A stretch of 64,000 nt of DNA from Mesorhizobium sp. ES1-4 (lineage in GTDB: Bacteria; Pseudomonadota; Alphaproteobacteria; Rhizobiales; Rhizobiaceae). This document shows, piece after piece, positions 9,472-18,695 of the stretch. The notes beneath the pieces were generated by a model. It worked only from the letters and a program-made list of their open reading frames with translations. It ran no database searches and was not told the DNA's origin. Location: the NCBI RefSeq assembly GCF_020164745.1, contig NZ_JAIUGV010000005.1, positions 124,001 through 188,000 of the forward strand. Direction: 5' to 3'. Position 1 is the stretch's first letter. Each line of letters opens with the position of its first letter. Made by a program: the position numbers and the translations under genes.

Positions 9472-10238
9472 TCGGCCTTGCCAACATCGGAAAGCGCTTT
9501 GGCGACAATCTCGTGCTGAAGGGCGTGACGGTCGCCATCGCCGAGGGCAGCGTCACCGCGCTGGTCGGACCCTCGGGTGGAGGAAAAAGCACGCTGCTGC
9601 GCTGCATCAACCTCTTGGAAATCCCGACCTCGGGCACAGTGCGGATCGGTGACGAAACCCTCGAGTTCCGCCCGGGCGTGAGGGTGCCCACGGCGGACAT
9701 CAGGCGCCTGCGGCTGCAGACCGGCATGGTGTTCCAGAATTTCCAGCTGTTTCCGCATCGCACCGCCATCGAAAATGTCATGGAAGGCCTGGTCACCGTG
9801 CTCGGTTGGTCATCCCAGAAGGCGCATGAACGGGCGCTCGCGCTGCTGGAGAAGGTCGGCATGGCGCACAAGGCGGATGCCTGGCCGGCCACGTTGTCGG
9901 GCGGCCAGCAGCAGCGCGTGGCGATCGCCCGGGCGCTGGCGCCGTCGCCGAAGGTGCTGTTGTGCGACGAACCGACCTCGGCGCTCGACCCGGAGCTGGC
10001 GCAGGAGGTGGTCGATGTGCTGGGTCAACTCGCCAGCGAGGGAACGACCATGGTGATGGCGACACATGATCTGCGCCTGGCCTCCAAGATCGCCCAGGAA
10101 GCGGTGTTCCTCGATGCCGGCGTCATCGTCGAGCAGGGGCCATCCGCCACGCTGTTCGGCAATCCGGAGCGCGAGCGGACCAAGCGGTTCATCGCCACGC
10201 TGAAACAGGAGGCCGCGGACAAGGAGGCCGGCGCATAG
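9468..10238 (+). CDS. Amino-acid ABC transporter ATP-binding protein
   Basis: ATPase of 256 residues that energises the preceding permease. Walker A GPSGGGKST at 34-42, Q-loop MVFQNFQLFPH, signature LSGGQQQRVAI, Walker B VLLCDEPTSALDP and switch His in MATHDL are all intact. It overlaps the permease by ATGA, showing translational coupling. A strong bidirectional terminator follows and separates it from convergent carD. Confidence 0.92.
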   Translation: MIGLANIGKRFGDNLVLKGVTVAIAEGSVTALVGPSGGGKSTLLRCINLLEIPTSGTVRIGDETLEFRPGVRVPTADIRRLRLQTGMVFQNFQLFPHRTAIENVMEGLVTVLGWSSQKAHERALALLEKVGMAHKADAWPATLSGGQQQRVAIARALAPSPKVLLCDEPTSALDPELAQEVVDVLGQLASEGTTMVMATHDLRLASKIAQEAVFLDAGVIVEQGPSATLFGNPERERTKRFIATLKQEAADKEAGA

Positions 10239-10268
10239 AGCGGTAATCCGCGGCACTCCCCAGAAACG

Positions 10269-10297
10269 AAAAACCCGGCGCGTGGCCGGGTTTCGTT
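10269..10297. terminator. Bidirectional intrinsic terminator
   Basis: Hairpin AAACCCGGC-GCGTG-GCCGGGTTT (arms 10271-10279 and 10285-10293), flanked by A-rich sequence on the left and TTTCGTT on the right. It lies between the convergent ABC ATPase and carD genes and can serve both strands. Confidence 0.8.
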
Positions 10298-10317
10298 AAC
10301 GCGTGAAGGCGAAAAGC

Positions 10318-10899
10318 TCAGGCAGCTTCTTCCTGCTCGGCTTCCTCGTTGTCGGCCTTGGCGCCGCGCTTGGGGCCTTTGTTGAGGTTGACCTCGATCA
10401 AGCGCACGGCTTCGGTTTCCGACATGCGGTTGACCGCCGCGATCTCGCGGGCCATGCGGTCGAGAGCCGCCTCGTAGAGCTGGCGTTCGGAATAGGACTG
10501 CTCGGGCTGGTTGTCGGCGCGGTAGAGGTCGCGCACGACTTCCGAGATCGAGATCAGGTCGCCCGAATTGATCTTCGCGTCATATTCCTGGGCGCGGCGC
10601 GACCACATGGTGCGCTTGACGCGGGCGCGACCCTGCACGACCTTCAGCGCGCGCTCGACATAGTCTTCCTCCGACAGCTTGCGCATGCCGATGGAGGTCG
10701 CCTTGGCGACCGGCACCTTCAGGCGCATCTTGTCCTTCTGGAAGTCGATGACGAACAGTTCCAGCTTGTGGCCCGCCACTTCCTGCTCATCGATAGAAAC
10801 GATCTGGCCGACGCCATGCGCCGGATAGACGATGTACTCGCCGGTCTTGAAACCGTGACGCGCGGCTGTGGACTTCTTCTGCGGGGTTATCGTTGCCAT
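10318..10899 (-). CDS. carD: CarD/CdnL-family transcriptional regulator
   Basis: Cytoplasmic RNA-polymerase-binding protein of 193 residues. The N-terminal CarD/TRCF interaction domain runs from about residue 15 (FKTGEYIVYPAHGVGQI) to 75; the rest is helical DNA-contacting domain with WSRRAQEYDAKINSGD, and the C-terminus is acidic and Lys-rich. In alphaproteobacteria CdnL stabilises open complexes at rRNA and other growth promoters. The ATG at 10899 is chosen because residues upstream are low-quality and the MATITPQKK start fits the family. The gene is followed by the terminator at 10269. Confidence 0.9.
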   Translation of the reverse strand: MATITPQKKSTAARHGFKTGEYIVYPAHGVGQIVSIDEQEVAGHKLELFVIDFQKDKMRLKVPVAKATSIGMRKLSEEDYVERALKVVQGRARVKRTMWSRRAQEYDAKINSGDLISISEVVRDLYRADNQPEQSYSERQLYEAALDRMAREIAAVNRMSETEAVRLIEVNLNKGPKRGAKADNEEAEQEEAA

Positions 10900-11267
10900 T
10901 ACGCCCTGAACTCCTTGTTGTGGGCCGGCGGCGGTGCCGGCTGAACTCACGTGATCGGGGTCACCGATCATTAGCCGCACAACAGATGAACCCACCGGAA
11001 AAGCCGGACCGGCAAACCGCATGAATTGCGACCGCCTGGCCCAGATCGCTCTGGTCCGGAATGGGATTTTCACCTTTCAGTGATTTGGGGCGTCTGCGCC
11101 ATAAATCGACGTTGTGTCACCGGCATGTTTCGTTGATGTAACACAAAAAGTCGGAAGAATCAAGGTTTTGCTGCGTAAGCGGAGGCCATAACCGATCGCC
11201 GCCTGTCAAGGCGGTTAATCCGACCTACCTGTTACGCTGCGTCATACAAACCTTTACAGCGGCGTTG
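10900..11267. other. Intergenic region between fdxA and carD
   Basis: No gene is supported here. It should contain the carD promoter. A hairpin CCGCC-TGTCAA-GGCGG at about 11199-11214 lies past the fdxA stop and could help end fdxA transcription, but it lacks a U-run on that strand. Confidence 0.5.
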
Positions 11268-11606
11268 TCAATCACCTTCGCCGGGCTCGGCGGAGAAGTA
11301 TTTCTCGAACTTGCCGGCCTCGCCATCATAGGTCTTGGCGTCGGCCGGTGGCTCCTTTTTGGCGGTGATGTTGGGCCATTTCTCGGCATATTCGGTGTTG
11401 ATCTGCAGCCATTTGTCGAGGCCGGACTCGGTGTCGGGCTTGATCGCGTCGGCCGGGCATTCCGGTTCGCAGACGCCGCAGTCGATGCACTCGTCGGGAT
11501 GGATGACGAGCATGTTCTCGCCTTCGTAGAAACAGTCGACCGGACAGACCTCGATGCAGTCCATATATTTGCATTTGATGCAGTTGTCGGTCACGACATA
11601 GGTCAT
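11268..11606 (-). CDS. fdxA: Seven-iron ferredoxin FdxA
   Basis: Cytoplasmic [3Fe-4S][4Fe-4S] electron carrier of 112 residues. Cysteines at 9, 12, 17, 21, 25 and at 40, 43, 46, 50 form the two cluster motifs ([14 protein letters not shown] and [12 protein letters not shown]). The C-terminal extension rich in Lys and Pro is normal for FdxA, which is about 110 residues. The start at 11606 is fixed because the first Cys motif begins at residue 9. Part of the minus-strand row helicase, S4 protein, fdxA, carD, an order I recall as common in Rhizobiales. Confidence 0.94.
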   Translation of the reverse strand: MTYVVTDNCIKCKYMDCIEVCPVDCFYEGENMLVIHPDECIDCGVCEPECPADAIKPDTESGLDKWLQINTEYAEKWPNITAKKEPPADAKTYDGEAGKFEKYFSAEPGEGD

Positions 11607-11839
11607 CGGTCGGCTCCGGACGTCCCGTTTTTGTTGGCTTTTTCCGTGAGGTAACGCCTTTATCGGTCGCTTGCAAGGGTAGCAATTCCCGGTAGTGTCG
11701 GCGTTTGAGAATGGAATTCCAGATGGACGATGCCGCAAACGCCCGGCATGCCTCGCGGATCGTCCCGTTCGCCGGTCCGGTTTTGCTTTTTGTGTCCCGT
11801 TGCCCCCGGCAAATACAAACCGCATTGGTCGAGAGGGCT

Positions 11840-12226
11840 TCAATCTTCGTCACGCAATCGGTCGGTCTGGCGACGCTCTTTTTTGGTCGGGCGGCCGCTG
11901 CCCGCCTCACGCAGCGCCGGAATAGCATCGGGAAGCACGTCGCCCTTCGGTGCGGGCGGCGGCGACATGTCTTCATAAAGCGTACGGGCTTCTTCGGCGG
12001 GGCCGCGCCTTACACCCGCGCCGAGCACCTTCCAGACGAAGATGCGCCGGTCGAGCGTGATGGTCAGCACGTCGCCCGGCTTGACCAGATCGGAAGCCTG
12101 CGCTGCTTTGTCGCGATTGATGCGGACGCGGCCCGCTACCACCAACTTGGCCGCCAGCGAGCGCGACTTCACCGCGCGCGTGAAGAACAGCCATTTGTCG
12201 ACGCGCTGGCGGCCTTCAGCAACCAT
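11840..12226 (-). CDS. S4-domain RNA-binding protein (HslR-like)
   Basis: Small basic protein of 128 residues with an S4 RNA-binding domain at about 8-65 ([20 protein letters not shown]...GRVRINR). Its relatives include HslR/Hsp15, which binds stalled 50S subunits carrying nascent chains. The C-terminal half is charged and ends [14 protein letters not shown]. It lies just downstream of the helicase gene on the same strand, separated by a palindromic repeat, so a shared role in RNA handling is plausible but inferred. Confidence 0.88.
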   Translation of the reverse strand: MVAEGRQRVDKWLFFTRAVKSRSLAAKLVVAGRVRINRDKAAQASDLVKPGDVLTITLDRRIFVWKVLGAGVRRGPAEEARTLYEDMSPPPAPKGDVLPDAIPALREAGSGRPTKKERRQTDRLRDED

Positions 12227-12238
12227 CGACCCGAGCCG

Positions 12239-12334
12239 GACCTAAAGCGTGTCGCGTCTGCGACGCGCTTCAGGTCCTTGTCCGATGCATGCCGTTGTCG
12301 CAAACCCGGGTCTACCATTGGGTGACATGCATTA
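12239..12334. repeat. Palindromic intergenic repeat, overlaps helicase stop
   Basis: Left half: imperfect hairpin with arms CCTAAAGCGTGTCG (12241-12254) and CGACGCGCTTCAGG (12262-12275), 12 of 14 pairing. Right half: ATGCATG near 12285 and CATGCAT near 12327-12333 pair over a GC-rich loop. The helicase stop (TTA on this strand, 12332-12334) lies in the right edge. I recognise the general form (AAAGCG...GACATGCAT) as a dispersed rhizobial element, from memory. Confidence 0.65.
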
Positions 12335-15300
12335 CTTCTTCAACTGGTCGCGCAAGGCGGCGAGCTTGGCGAACGGCGAGTCCGGGTCGAAACGCACCGG
12401 GCGCTCCTCACGCGGCTTGGGCTGGAAGGCGGGCTTTCCGCCTCCCTTTTCACGATCGGCCCCCTTGCCTTCCGGCCTGCCGCCCTTCCAGTCTGGCCGG
12501 CCTTCGCGGCGCTCGGGGCGATCGCCCTGCGGGCGGCCGTCGCGGCGCTGCTCGCCTTCACCTTGCGGCTTGGGTTTGAACTTGGAGCGGTCGAAACGCG
12601 GCTTGCCCGTGCCGTCGCGGCGTCCCTCATGGGCGGGGCGGTCTGCGGGCGTGCCTGTCGCCTGTTCGCCGCCGGCATCTGCCGATGCGTTGCTTCGGCC
12701 GCGCGCTTGTCCGTTTTGGGGGCGGTTGTTGCGGCCGTCGCGATGGCGCGGACGTTGGTCAAAGCGACCTTGGCGCCACAACAGGATCGGCTTTGGCGCT
12801 TCGGCTTCCGGCGCGGGTTCGCCGGCGACTTCCTGCACTGCAACCGGTTCGGCGGCATCCGTCGGCGCGGAGGCCTCGACGGTTGGCTCGGTCGCCACGG
12901 CTGCCTGCGTGGGCGTGGCGTCAGTCTCGGCTTCAGGTTCGGCCGTTGGTTCAACCGGCGCCGACTCGGCGGGTTCAACAGCGGCTTCGGCTACAGGCGC
13001 TTCTTCATCCGCGACTTCAGCCGTGGCTTCCGTCTGCTCCTGCACGACAGCTTCCGCTGGCGCGTCCGCCACGATTTCGGCTGGCGCGTCTGCCGCGACT
13101 TCGGCTGGCGCGTCTGCCGCGACTTCGGCTGGCGCGTCTGCCACGACTTCGGCTGGCGCGTCTGCAGCGACCTCGGCTGCAACCTCCGTCTGCGCGGCGG
13201 TTGCCGCGTCCGGCACCAGTTCCGATTCCTCGGCGGCCGGCGATGCTGCCTCTTGCGCTGCCCTGGCCTGTTCCGCGCGGGCTGTCTCTTCGGCTGCCTG
13301 CCTGGCCGCGGCGGCTTCCCGCGCGGCGGTGTCCTGCGCTTCCAGCCGTGCCTTGACTTCCACCGCCGGCTTCGGCTCCGCGCGATAGCCGAGACCCTTG
13401 AGGATCTCTTCCATGTCGTCGGCGGTGGCGCCGAGGATCGACATCATCGGCGGCGTCACCATGAAGGACTGGCCGTCATAGGCGCCGTCCGGGCGCTGGC
13501 CGAGGCCGGGCTTCCAGTTGGTCGCCGGGCGGATCAGGTCGGCCAGCCGCTCGAGAATGTCGATGCGCACGGCGCGGCGGCCGAGATTGCGGTAGCCGGC
13601 AAGCTTGTAGAACGCCTTGTCGAAGGCCGGATCGATGACCACCGAGGTACGGCCCGATGCCAGCGCATGGACGACGTCGCCGAAGCCGGGCTTGTCCTTG
13701 CCATCGTTCTTCAGCGCCCACAGCAAGGTCACCAGTCCGGCGGGGGCCGGCTTGATCAGCGCCGGTACGAAGACGTGGTAGGCACCGAAGCGCACGCCGA
13801 GCCGGCGAAGTGCCGCGCGGCCTTCCTGGTCGAGCGACTTCATTTCCTCGGCGATGTCGCGACGGTTGAGGAGGCCGAAATTCTCGACGAGCTGGAAGGC
13901 GATGCCGCGCCCGATGCCGGAAATCTGCTCGGCATTCTTCAGGTCGACCAGCGGCTTCAGCAGGGATTCGATCTGGAAATTGACAAAACGTTCGGCGCGC
14001 GCGGCGACCTTGTCGCGGGCCGGGCCGGTAAGCTGTTCGTCGGCCAAAAGCACCAGGCGTGGCTTCAGCGCATCCTCGCCCGAAACCAGCGTGCCGATCG
14101 GCGCACCGATCCAGCGCAGCGTGCCGTCGGAACCGAGCGCGAGATCGCCATTGGCGCAGGCGCCGAAGCGCTCCGCACGTGCATCGAATTCGGCGGCCAG
14201 CGCCTTTTGCGCGGCCGTGCGCACGGCCTTGGCGTCCTCGCCGCCGGCGGTCTGGTCGGCGGTGAAGCGGAACCCCTGCAACTCGCCGACGTGATGGCCT
14301 TCGACAAGGACGGTTCCGGTAGGGCTGATTTCGGCTTCAGGCATGGTATTTTCTCTAAGGCGCCGCATGAGGACGGAAGTCCTGCGGTCTACGAAGCGTT
14401 TCGTCAACCGCTCATGCAGCGCATCCGACAATCTGTCTTCGATTTCGCGCGTCTTTTCCTGCCAGTGTGCCTGATCGGCCAGCCAACCGGGCCGGTTCGA
14501 CACGAATGTCCAGGTGCGGATCTGGGCGATGCGGTGCGACAGCGTGTCGATGTCGCCCTCGGTGGTGTCGGCGCGGCGCACCTGCTCGGCCATGTAGTTC
14601 TCGTCGACATGGCCATGCCGGGCGAGGTCCATATAGATCGAGGCGATGAGGTCGGCATGCTGGGCGGGCGCAATCTTGCGATAGTCCGGCAGCGCGCAGG
14701 CTTCCCACAGCAGCGCCACGCGCTTGGCGTTCGTCGCCAGCGCGCGGATGCCTTCGTCGCGAGACAGATGCTCGAGCGCTTGTGCATCGACAGCCGGCAG
14801 CGCGCGCGTCAGGCCCTCGACCGGAGCGTTGGTTTCGATAGAGCGCTTCAGGGCATCGAGGCTGGCGAAATCGAATCGGGCGGTACGCCACTGCAGCACC
14901 TTCACCGGGTCGAATTCATGGCTCTCGATCTTCTGGACCAGATCCTCGTCCAGCGGATCGACCTGGCCGGTGACGCCGAACGTGCCGTCGCGCAGATGCC
15001 GGCCGGCGCGGCCGGCGATCTGGCCGAGCTCGGCGGCCGTCAAGTTACGGTACTGGTAGCCGTCGAACTTCCGGTTCTGGGCAAAGGCGACATGGTCGAG
15101 ATCGAGGTTGAGCCCCATGCCGATCGCGTCGGTGGCAATGAGATAGTCGACATCGCCCGACTGGAACAGCGCCACCTGGGCATTGCGGGTACGGGGCGAC
15201 AGCGCCCCGAGAACCACCGCCGCACCACCCTGCTGGCGGCGGATGAGCTCGGCGATGGCGTAGACCTCATCGGCGGAGAAGGCGACGATCGCGGTGCGCC

Positions 15301-15823
15301 GCGGCAGGCGGGTCAGTTTCTTGGAGCCGGCATAGGCCAGATGCGACAGCCGCGGCCGCGTCACCACCGAAACGCCCTTCAACAATCGCTGGAGAATGCC
15401 GTGCATGGTGGCCGCGCCGAGCAGCAGCGTTTCCTGGCGGCCACGCAGATGCAGGATGCGGTCGGTGAAGATATGGCCGCGCTCGAGGTCTCCGGCCAAT
15501 TGCACCTCGTCGATGGCGACGAAGGCGGCGTCGGTCTCGCGCGGCATGGCTTCGACGGTGCAGACCGAATATCTGGCGCCCGGCGGCTGGATCTTCTCCT
15601 CGCCGGTGATCAGCGCCACCTTGTGGGCGCCGACCTTCTCGCAGACGCGCGTGTAGACCTCCCGGGCCAGCAGTCTCAGCGGCAGGCCGATGACGCCGGT
15701 TTCGTGCGCCACCATGCGCTCGATGGCGAGATGGGTCTTGCCCGTGTTGGTCGGGCCAAGCACGGCAGTCACGTCGCGGCCCGACAGGATCAGCGGCTCG
15801 GTGTGTTTGTGCTGGATGTTCAT
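12332..15823 (-). CDS. Suv3-like ATP-dependent RNA helicase with low-complexity tail
   Basis: About 1163 residues. An SF2 Suv3-type helicase core occupies the N-terminal third: Walker A GPTNTGKTH at 23-31, motif II DEVQ at 105-108, motif III AATM near 137-140, and motif VI QIAGRAGRH at 268-276. The DEVQ box and following Suv3 C-terminal-like region match mitochondrial SUV3, which with RNase degrades RNA. Residues beyond about 820 are Ala/Glu/Pro-rich with an internal tandem repeat, then a Lys/Arg/Gly-rich segment (RPERREGRPDWKG) that probably binds nucleic acid, and a conserved-looking end (PDSPFAKLAALRDQLKK). ATG 15823 is chosen since upstream codons do not resemble protein; no strong SD is seen. 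Confidence 0.87.
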   Translation of the reverse strand: MNIQHKHTEPLILSGRDVTAVLGPTNTGKTHLAIERMVAHETGVIGLPLRLLAREVYTRVCEKVGAHKVALITGEEKIQPPGARYSVCTVEAMPRETDAAFVAIDEVQLAGDLERGHIFTDRILHLRGRQETLLLGAATMHGILQRLLKGVSVVTRPRLSHLAYAGSKKLTRLPRRTAIVAFSADEVYAIAELIRRQQGGAAVVLGALSPRTRNAQVALFQSGDVDYLIATDAIGMGLNLDLDHVAFAQNRKFDGYQYRNLTAAELGQIAGRAGRHLRDGTFGVTGQVDPLDEDLVQKIESHEFDPVKVLQWRTARFDFASLDALKRSIETNAPVEGLTRALPAVDAQALEHLSRDEGIRALATNAKRVALLWEACALPDYRKIAPAQHADLIASIYMDLARHGHVDENYMAEQVRRADTTEGDIDTLSHRIAQIRTWTFVSNRPGWLADQAHWQEKTREIEDRLSDALHERLTKRFVDRRTSVLMRRLRENTMPEAEISPTGTVLVEGHHVGELQGFRFTADQTAGGEDAKAVRTAAQKALAAEFDARAERFGACANGDLALGSDGTLRWIGAPIGTLVSGEDALKPRLVLLADEQLTGPARDKVAARAERFVNFQIESLLKPLVDLKNAEQISGIGRGIAFQLVENFGLLNRRDIAEEMKSLDQEGRAALRRLGVRFGAYHVFVPALIKPAPAGLVTLLWALKNDGKDKPGFGDVVHALASGRTSVVIDPAFDKAFYKLAGYRNLGRRAVRIDILERLADLIRPATNWKPGLGQRPDGAYDGQSFMVTPPMMSILGATADDMEEILKGLGYRAEPKPAVEVKARLEAQDTAAREAAAARQAAEETARAEQARAAQEAASPAAEESELVPDAATAAQTEVAAEVAADAPAEVVADAPAEVAADAPAEVAADAPAEIVADAPAEAVVQEQTEATAEVADEEAPVAEAAVEPAESAPVEPTAEPEAETDATPTQAAVATEPTVEASAPTDAAEPVAVQEVAGEPAPEAEAPKPILLWRQGRFDQRPRHRDGRNNRPQNGQARGRSNASADAGGEQATGTPADRPAHEGRRDGTGKPRFDRSKFKPKPQGEGEQRRDGRPQGDRPERREGRPDWKGGRPEGKGADREKGGGKPAFQPKPREERPVRFDPDSPFAKLAALRDQLKK
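13057..13176 (-). repeat. Five 24-bp tandem repeats inside helicase gene
   Basis: Five in-frame copies of a 24-base unit starting CTGGCGCGTCTGCC on the plus strand, at 13057, 13081, 13105, 13129 and 13153. Copies 2 and 3 are identical; the others differ by a few bases. They encode the octapeptide DAPAEVAA with variations. The unit number is likely to vary among strains by slippage. Confidence 0.9.
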
Positions 15824-15994
15824 CGGCTCGGAAATAAGGCTTTCTGGCCTCTCGTTGTCGGGAGCGTGCCTGGACGGCGCGTGTGACAGCCGACACATAG
15901 GGATTTCGGGCGCGAAGCGAAAGCGGAATGTTCCAGCCGGGTTCCGACGACGCCGTGTCAAGCCGCGGATCAGTCCCAGTTTAACAGTTGGAAC

Positions 15995-16363
15995 GAGTCT
16001 GGAACGAATCGGCGACGAATCGCTGACTCCGGCAGATTCAGCTTTTGTTCACGGCTAGATATGGATTTTGAGACCGTGAGTCTCACCACATGCTGAATCG
16101 CCGAACTGGCCCGTTTTATGCTAGGGAGCCTTGCCGTTAACTTTTGCCGGAAAACGAGGGGAACGGTCCGGTACGCTCCGCTCAAGATTATGAAATTGTT
16201 AATCTTTCTGAATCGGGGGTAAAGAAATTGCAGGCGATTCCTGCTCATTAACGTTAAGTTCCGCTCAAAGCCGGAACGAATCGGCGACGAAACAGCGCCA
16301 ACCGCATTTTCCCTTTTTGTTCCGCCGATATCATTGTTGTGAACAGCTTATCCACCGAGAATC
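15995..16363. promoter_or_regulatory. Dense cluster of CcrM methylation sites (GANTC)
   Basis: GANTC occurs at 15995, 16006, 16017, 16025, 16035, 16078, 16095, 16210, 16236, 16278 and 16359. A random expectation of 1 per 256 positions gives about 1.4 in this length. The first five are spaced 11, 11, 8 and 10 bases, close to one helical turn. CcrM methylates this word in alphaproteobacteria and GcrA reads it at cell-cycle promoters; clusters also occur at origins. Confidence 0.75.
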
Positions 16364-16379
16364 CACAGGCTTACTCACA
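16348..16379 (+). other. DnaA-box-like words
   Basis: TTATCCACC at 16348-16356 matches the consensus TTATCCACA in 8 of 9 positions. GAATCCACA at 16359-16367 and TTACTCACA at 16371-16379 each match in 7 of 9, all in the same orientation, next to an AT-rich segment. Weak individually; the clustering is what makes them noteworthy. Confidence 0.4.
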
Positions 16380-16557
16380 GGTTCCCGGACAGGCTTCACC
16401 CACGCCCCCTTCAACCTTGCGCGCCGGATGGGGCATCGCGCCACAGCTAAGCCTTGCGAGGCTTCACGCGTCATTTTGAGCGGACCAGTTTACCGGTCCG
16501 CCTGTCACAGGGCACGAGTCGATCCTCAATCCCGGCCCGGGGTGAGAAGAAGACGCC

Positions 16558-17283
16558 TCAGGCCAGGTACTGGCCGCCGTTTGCCGTGAGGGTCGAGCCG
16601 GTGATGAAGCCGGCATCATCGGAAGCGAGGAAGACGACGCAGCGCGCGATCTCTTCCGGCTCGCCGAGGCGGCCGACCGGGATCTGCGGGATGATGCGCT
16701 CGTTGAGCACCTTCTCGTCGATTGCCTTGACCATCTCGGTGGCGATGTAGCCTGGGCAGATGACGTTGACGGTGATGCCCGCGCGGGCGCCTTCCTGGGC
16801 AAGCGCCTTCGAGAAGCCGATGTCGCCGGCCTTGGCCGCGGAGTAATTGACCTGACCCGCCTGGCCCTTCTGGCCGTTGATCGAGGAGATGGTGATGACG
16901 CGGCCGAACTTGCGGTCGCGCATGCCGCCCCACAGCGGATGCGTCATGTTGAAGACACCGGACAGATTGGTATCGATGACCTCTTTCCACTGCTCGCGCG
17001 TCAACTTGTGGAACATGGCGTCGCGGGTGATGCCGGCATTGTTGACCAGCACCGAGACCGGGCCGAGGTCGGCCTCGACCTGCTTGATGCCGGCGGCGCA
17101 AGCGTCATAGTCGGCGACCGACCATTTGTAGACCGGAATGCCGGTCTCGGCCTTGAACTTCGCCGCCGCGTCGTCGTTGCCGGCGTAGTTCGCGGCAACC
17201 GAATAACCGGCATTCTTCAAAGCGATCGAGATCGCCGCGCCGATACCGCGCGATCCACCCGTGACGATTGCAACCTTGGTCAT
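16558..17283 (-). CDS. phbB: Acetoacetyl-CoA reductase (PHB synthesis)
   Basis: NADPH-dependent SDR of 241 residues that reduces acetoacetyl-CoA to (R)-3-hydroxybutyryl-CoA, the second step of polyhydroxybutyrate synthesis. Cofactor motif TGGSRGIG at 8-15, NNAG at 81-84, catalytic Ser134, Tyr147 and Lys151 (YSAAK). QKGQAGQVNYSAAKAG is characteristic of PhbB/PhaB. It lies directly downstream of phbA on the same strand, with a hairpin between. The PHB synthase phbC is not in the window. Confidence 0.94.
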   Translation of the reverse strand: MTKVAIVTGGSRGIGAAISIALKNAGYSVAANYAGNDDAAAKFKAETGIPVYKWSVADYDACAAGIKQVEADLGPVSVLVNNAGITRDAMFHKLTREQWKEVIDTNLSGVFNMTHPLWGGMRDRKFGRVITISSINGQKGQAGQVNYSAAKAGDIGFSKALAQEGARAGITVNVICPGYIATEMVKAIDEKVLNERIIPQIPVGRLGEPEEIARCVVFLASDDAGFITGSTLTANGGQYLA

Positions 17284-17338
17284 GCGTTTCCCCTTTTGAT
17301 ATCGCCCTGTTGTCGGGCTTGGCAGGCACTGGATGTGA

Positions 17339-17361
17339 AACGGGCGGCCCAGCCGCCCGTT
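17339..17361 (-). terminator. Hairpin between phbA and phbB
   Basis: AACGGGCGGC-CCA-GCCGCCCGTT, a perfect 10-bp stem with a 3-base loop, just after the phbA stop. On the minus strand it is followed by TCACATCC, not a U-run, so it may stabilise or partially attenuate the phbAB transcript rather than end it. Confidence 0.55.
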
Positions 17362-17373
17362 CAGTCTTCTTTG

Positions 17374-18552
17374 TCAGAGCGCTTCGATGCACATTGCGAC
17401 GCCCATGCCGCCACCGATGCACAGGGTGGCCAACCCTTTCTTGGCACCGCGTCGACGCATCTCGAAGACAAGCGTGTTGAAGATGCGGGCGCCGGAGGCG
17501 CCGATCGGATGGCCGATGGCGATGGCACCGCCATTGACGTTGACGATCGAGGGATCCCAGCCCATGTCCTTGTTGACGGCGCAGGCCTGTGCGGCGAAGG
17601 CTTCGTTGGCCTCGACCAGGTCGAGATCACCGACCGACCATCCGGCCTTTTCCAGAGCGCGCCTCGAGGCCGGGATCGGCCCGGTGCCCATGATCGCCGG
17701 GTCGACGCCGGCGGTCGCCCAGGATGCGATGCGCGCCAGCGGGGCGATACCGCGCCTGGCGGCTTCCTCCTCGCTCATCAGCAGCGCGCCGGCCGCACCG
17801 TCATTGATGCCGGAGGCGTTGGCGGCGGTCACCGTGCCGTCCTTGTCGAAGGCCGGCTTCAGCTTGATCATGGCATCGATCGTGGCGCCGTGGCGGATGT
17901 ATTCGTCCTGGTCGACAACCGTATCGCCCTTCTTGCCCTTTATGGTGAAGGCGACGATCTCGTCCTTGAACTTGCCGGCCTTCTGCGCGGCCTCGGCCTT
18001 GTTCTGCGAGGCCAGCGCGAACTGATCCTGATCATCGCGGGTGATCTGGAACTGGCGGGCGACGTTCTCGGCGGTGTTGCCCATGTGGTAGCCATTGAAG
18101 GCGTCCCACAGCCCGTCCTTGATCATGGTGTCGATCATCTTGTAGTCGCCCATCTTGACGCCGGCGCGCAGGTGCTCGGCGTGCGGCGACAGCGACATGG
18201 ATTCCTGGCCGCCGGCGATGATCACCTTGGCGTCACCGGTGGCGATCTGCTGCATGCCGAGCGCGATGGCGCGCAGGCCCGAACCGCAAACCTGGTTGAG
18301 GCCCCAGGCGGTGGTCTCCTTGGGCAGTCCGGCAAGGATCGAGGCCTGCCGGGCCGGGTTCTGGCCTTGCGCGGCGGTCAGCACCTGGCCGAGGATGACC
18401 TCATCGACCTCGGCCGGTTCGACGCCGGCACGCGACAGCAATTCCTTGATGACGACTGCGCCAAGTTCATGCGCGGGCGTGGCGGCGAAGGCGCCGTTGA
18501 AGGAGCCGACGGCCGTGCGCGCGGCGCTGGCAATGACGATGGAATCGGACAT
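17374..18552 (-). CDS. phbA: Acetyl-CoA acetyltransferase (beta-ketothiolase)
   Basis: Thiolase of 392 residues that condenses two acetyl-CoA to acetoacetyl-CoA, the first PHB step. Active-site residues are present at their family positions: Cys89 (NQVCGSG), His348 (GHPIGASG) and Cys378 (CIGGGMG), as in the Zoogloea enzyme. Upstream it shares a divergent control region with phaR that holds CTGC/GCAG palindromes. Downstream is phbB. Confidence 0.96.
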   Translation of the reverse strand: MSDSIVIASAARTAVGSFNGAFAATPAHELGAVVIKELLSRAGVEPAEVDEVILGQVLTAAQGQNPARQASILAGLPKETTAWGLNQVCGSGLRAIALGMQQIATGDAKVIIAGGQESMSLSPHAEHLRAGVKMGDYKMIDTMIKDGLWDAFNGYHMGNTAENVARQFQITRDDQDQFALASQNKAEAAQKAGKFKDEIVAFTIKGKKGDTVVDQDEYIRHGATIDAMIKLKPAFDKDGTVTAANASGINDGAAGALLMSEEEAARRGIAPLARIASWATAGVDPAIMGTGPIPASRRALEKAGWSVGDLDLVEANEAFAAQACAVNKDMGWDPSIVNVNGGAIAIGHPIGASGARIFNTLVFEMRRRGAKKGLATLCIGGGMGVAMCIEAL

Positions 18553-18695
18553 TTTCTTCTCCAGACTTCAAGGGTGTTGTTGAGCCGTTGAGGACTTTTC
18601 TTGCCCTTTCCCAACCCCAAGTCAAACCGGAAATCGGCATGGCGCGCATGCGCCGCAAGCAGGGCATGCATCGTGGTGCCGGCGGTCTGGCCGGT

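Larger units (their letters stand above)
15824..16557. other. 734-bp non-coding region with GANTC cluster and DnaA-box-like words
   Basis: No protein gene is supported. The region holds eleven GANTC sites between 15995 and 16363, a 19-bp exact direct repeat GGAACGAATCGGCGACGAA at 16001-16019 and 16273-16291, a 6-bp-arm hairpin TGAGAC/GTCTCA at 16069-16085, AT-rich stretches at about 16185-16260, and DnaA-box-like words near 16348-16380. It must include the helicase promoter. Confidence 0.7.

Noticed and set aside
12563-15886. Long open frame opposite the helicase gene
   Set aside because: Antisense shadow in high-GC DNA; no motif and its composition is Arg/Gly/Ala-rich, while the minus-strand frame has all helicase motifs.
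15970-16248. 92-codon frame in the GANTC-rich gap
   Set aside because: No codon bias, no SD and no homology that I can recognise; overlaps the repeat-rich region.
16939-18591. Open frame of about 550 codons opposite phbA/phbB
   Set aside because: Antisense of two enzymes with intact active sites; product has no recognisable fold.
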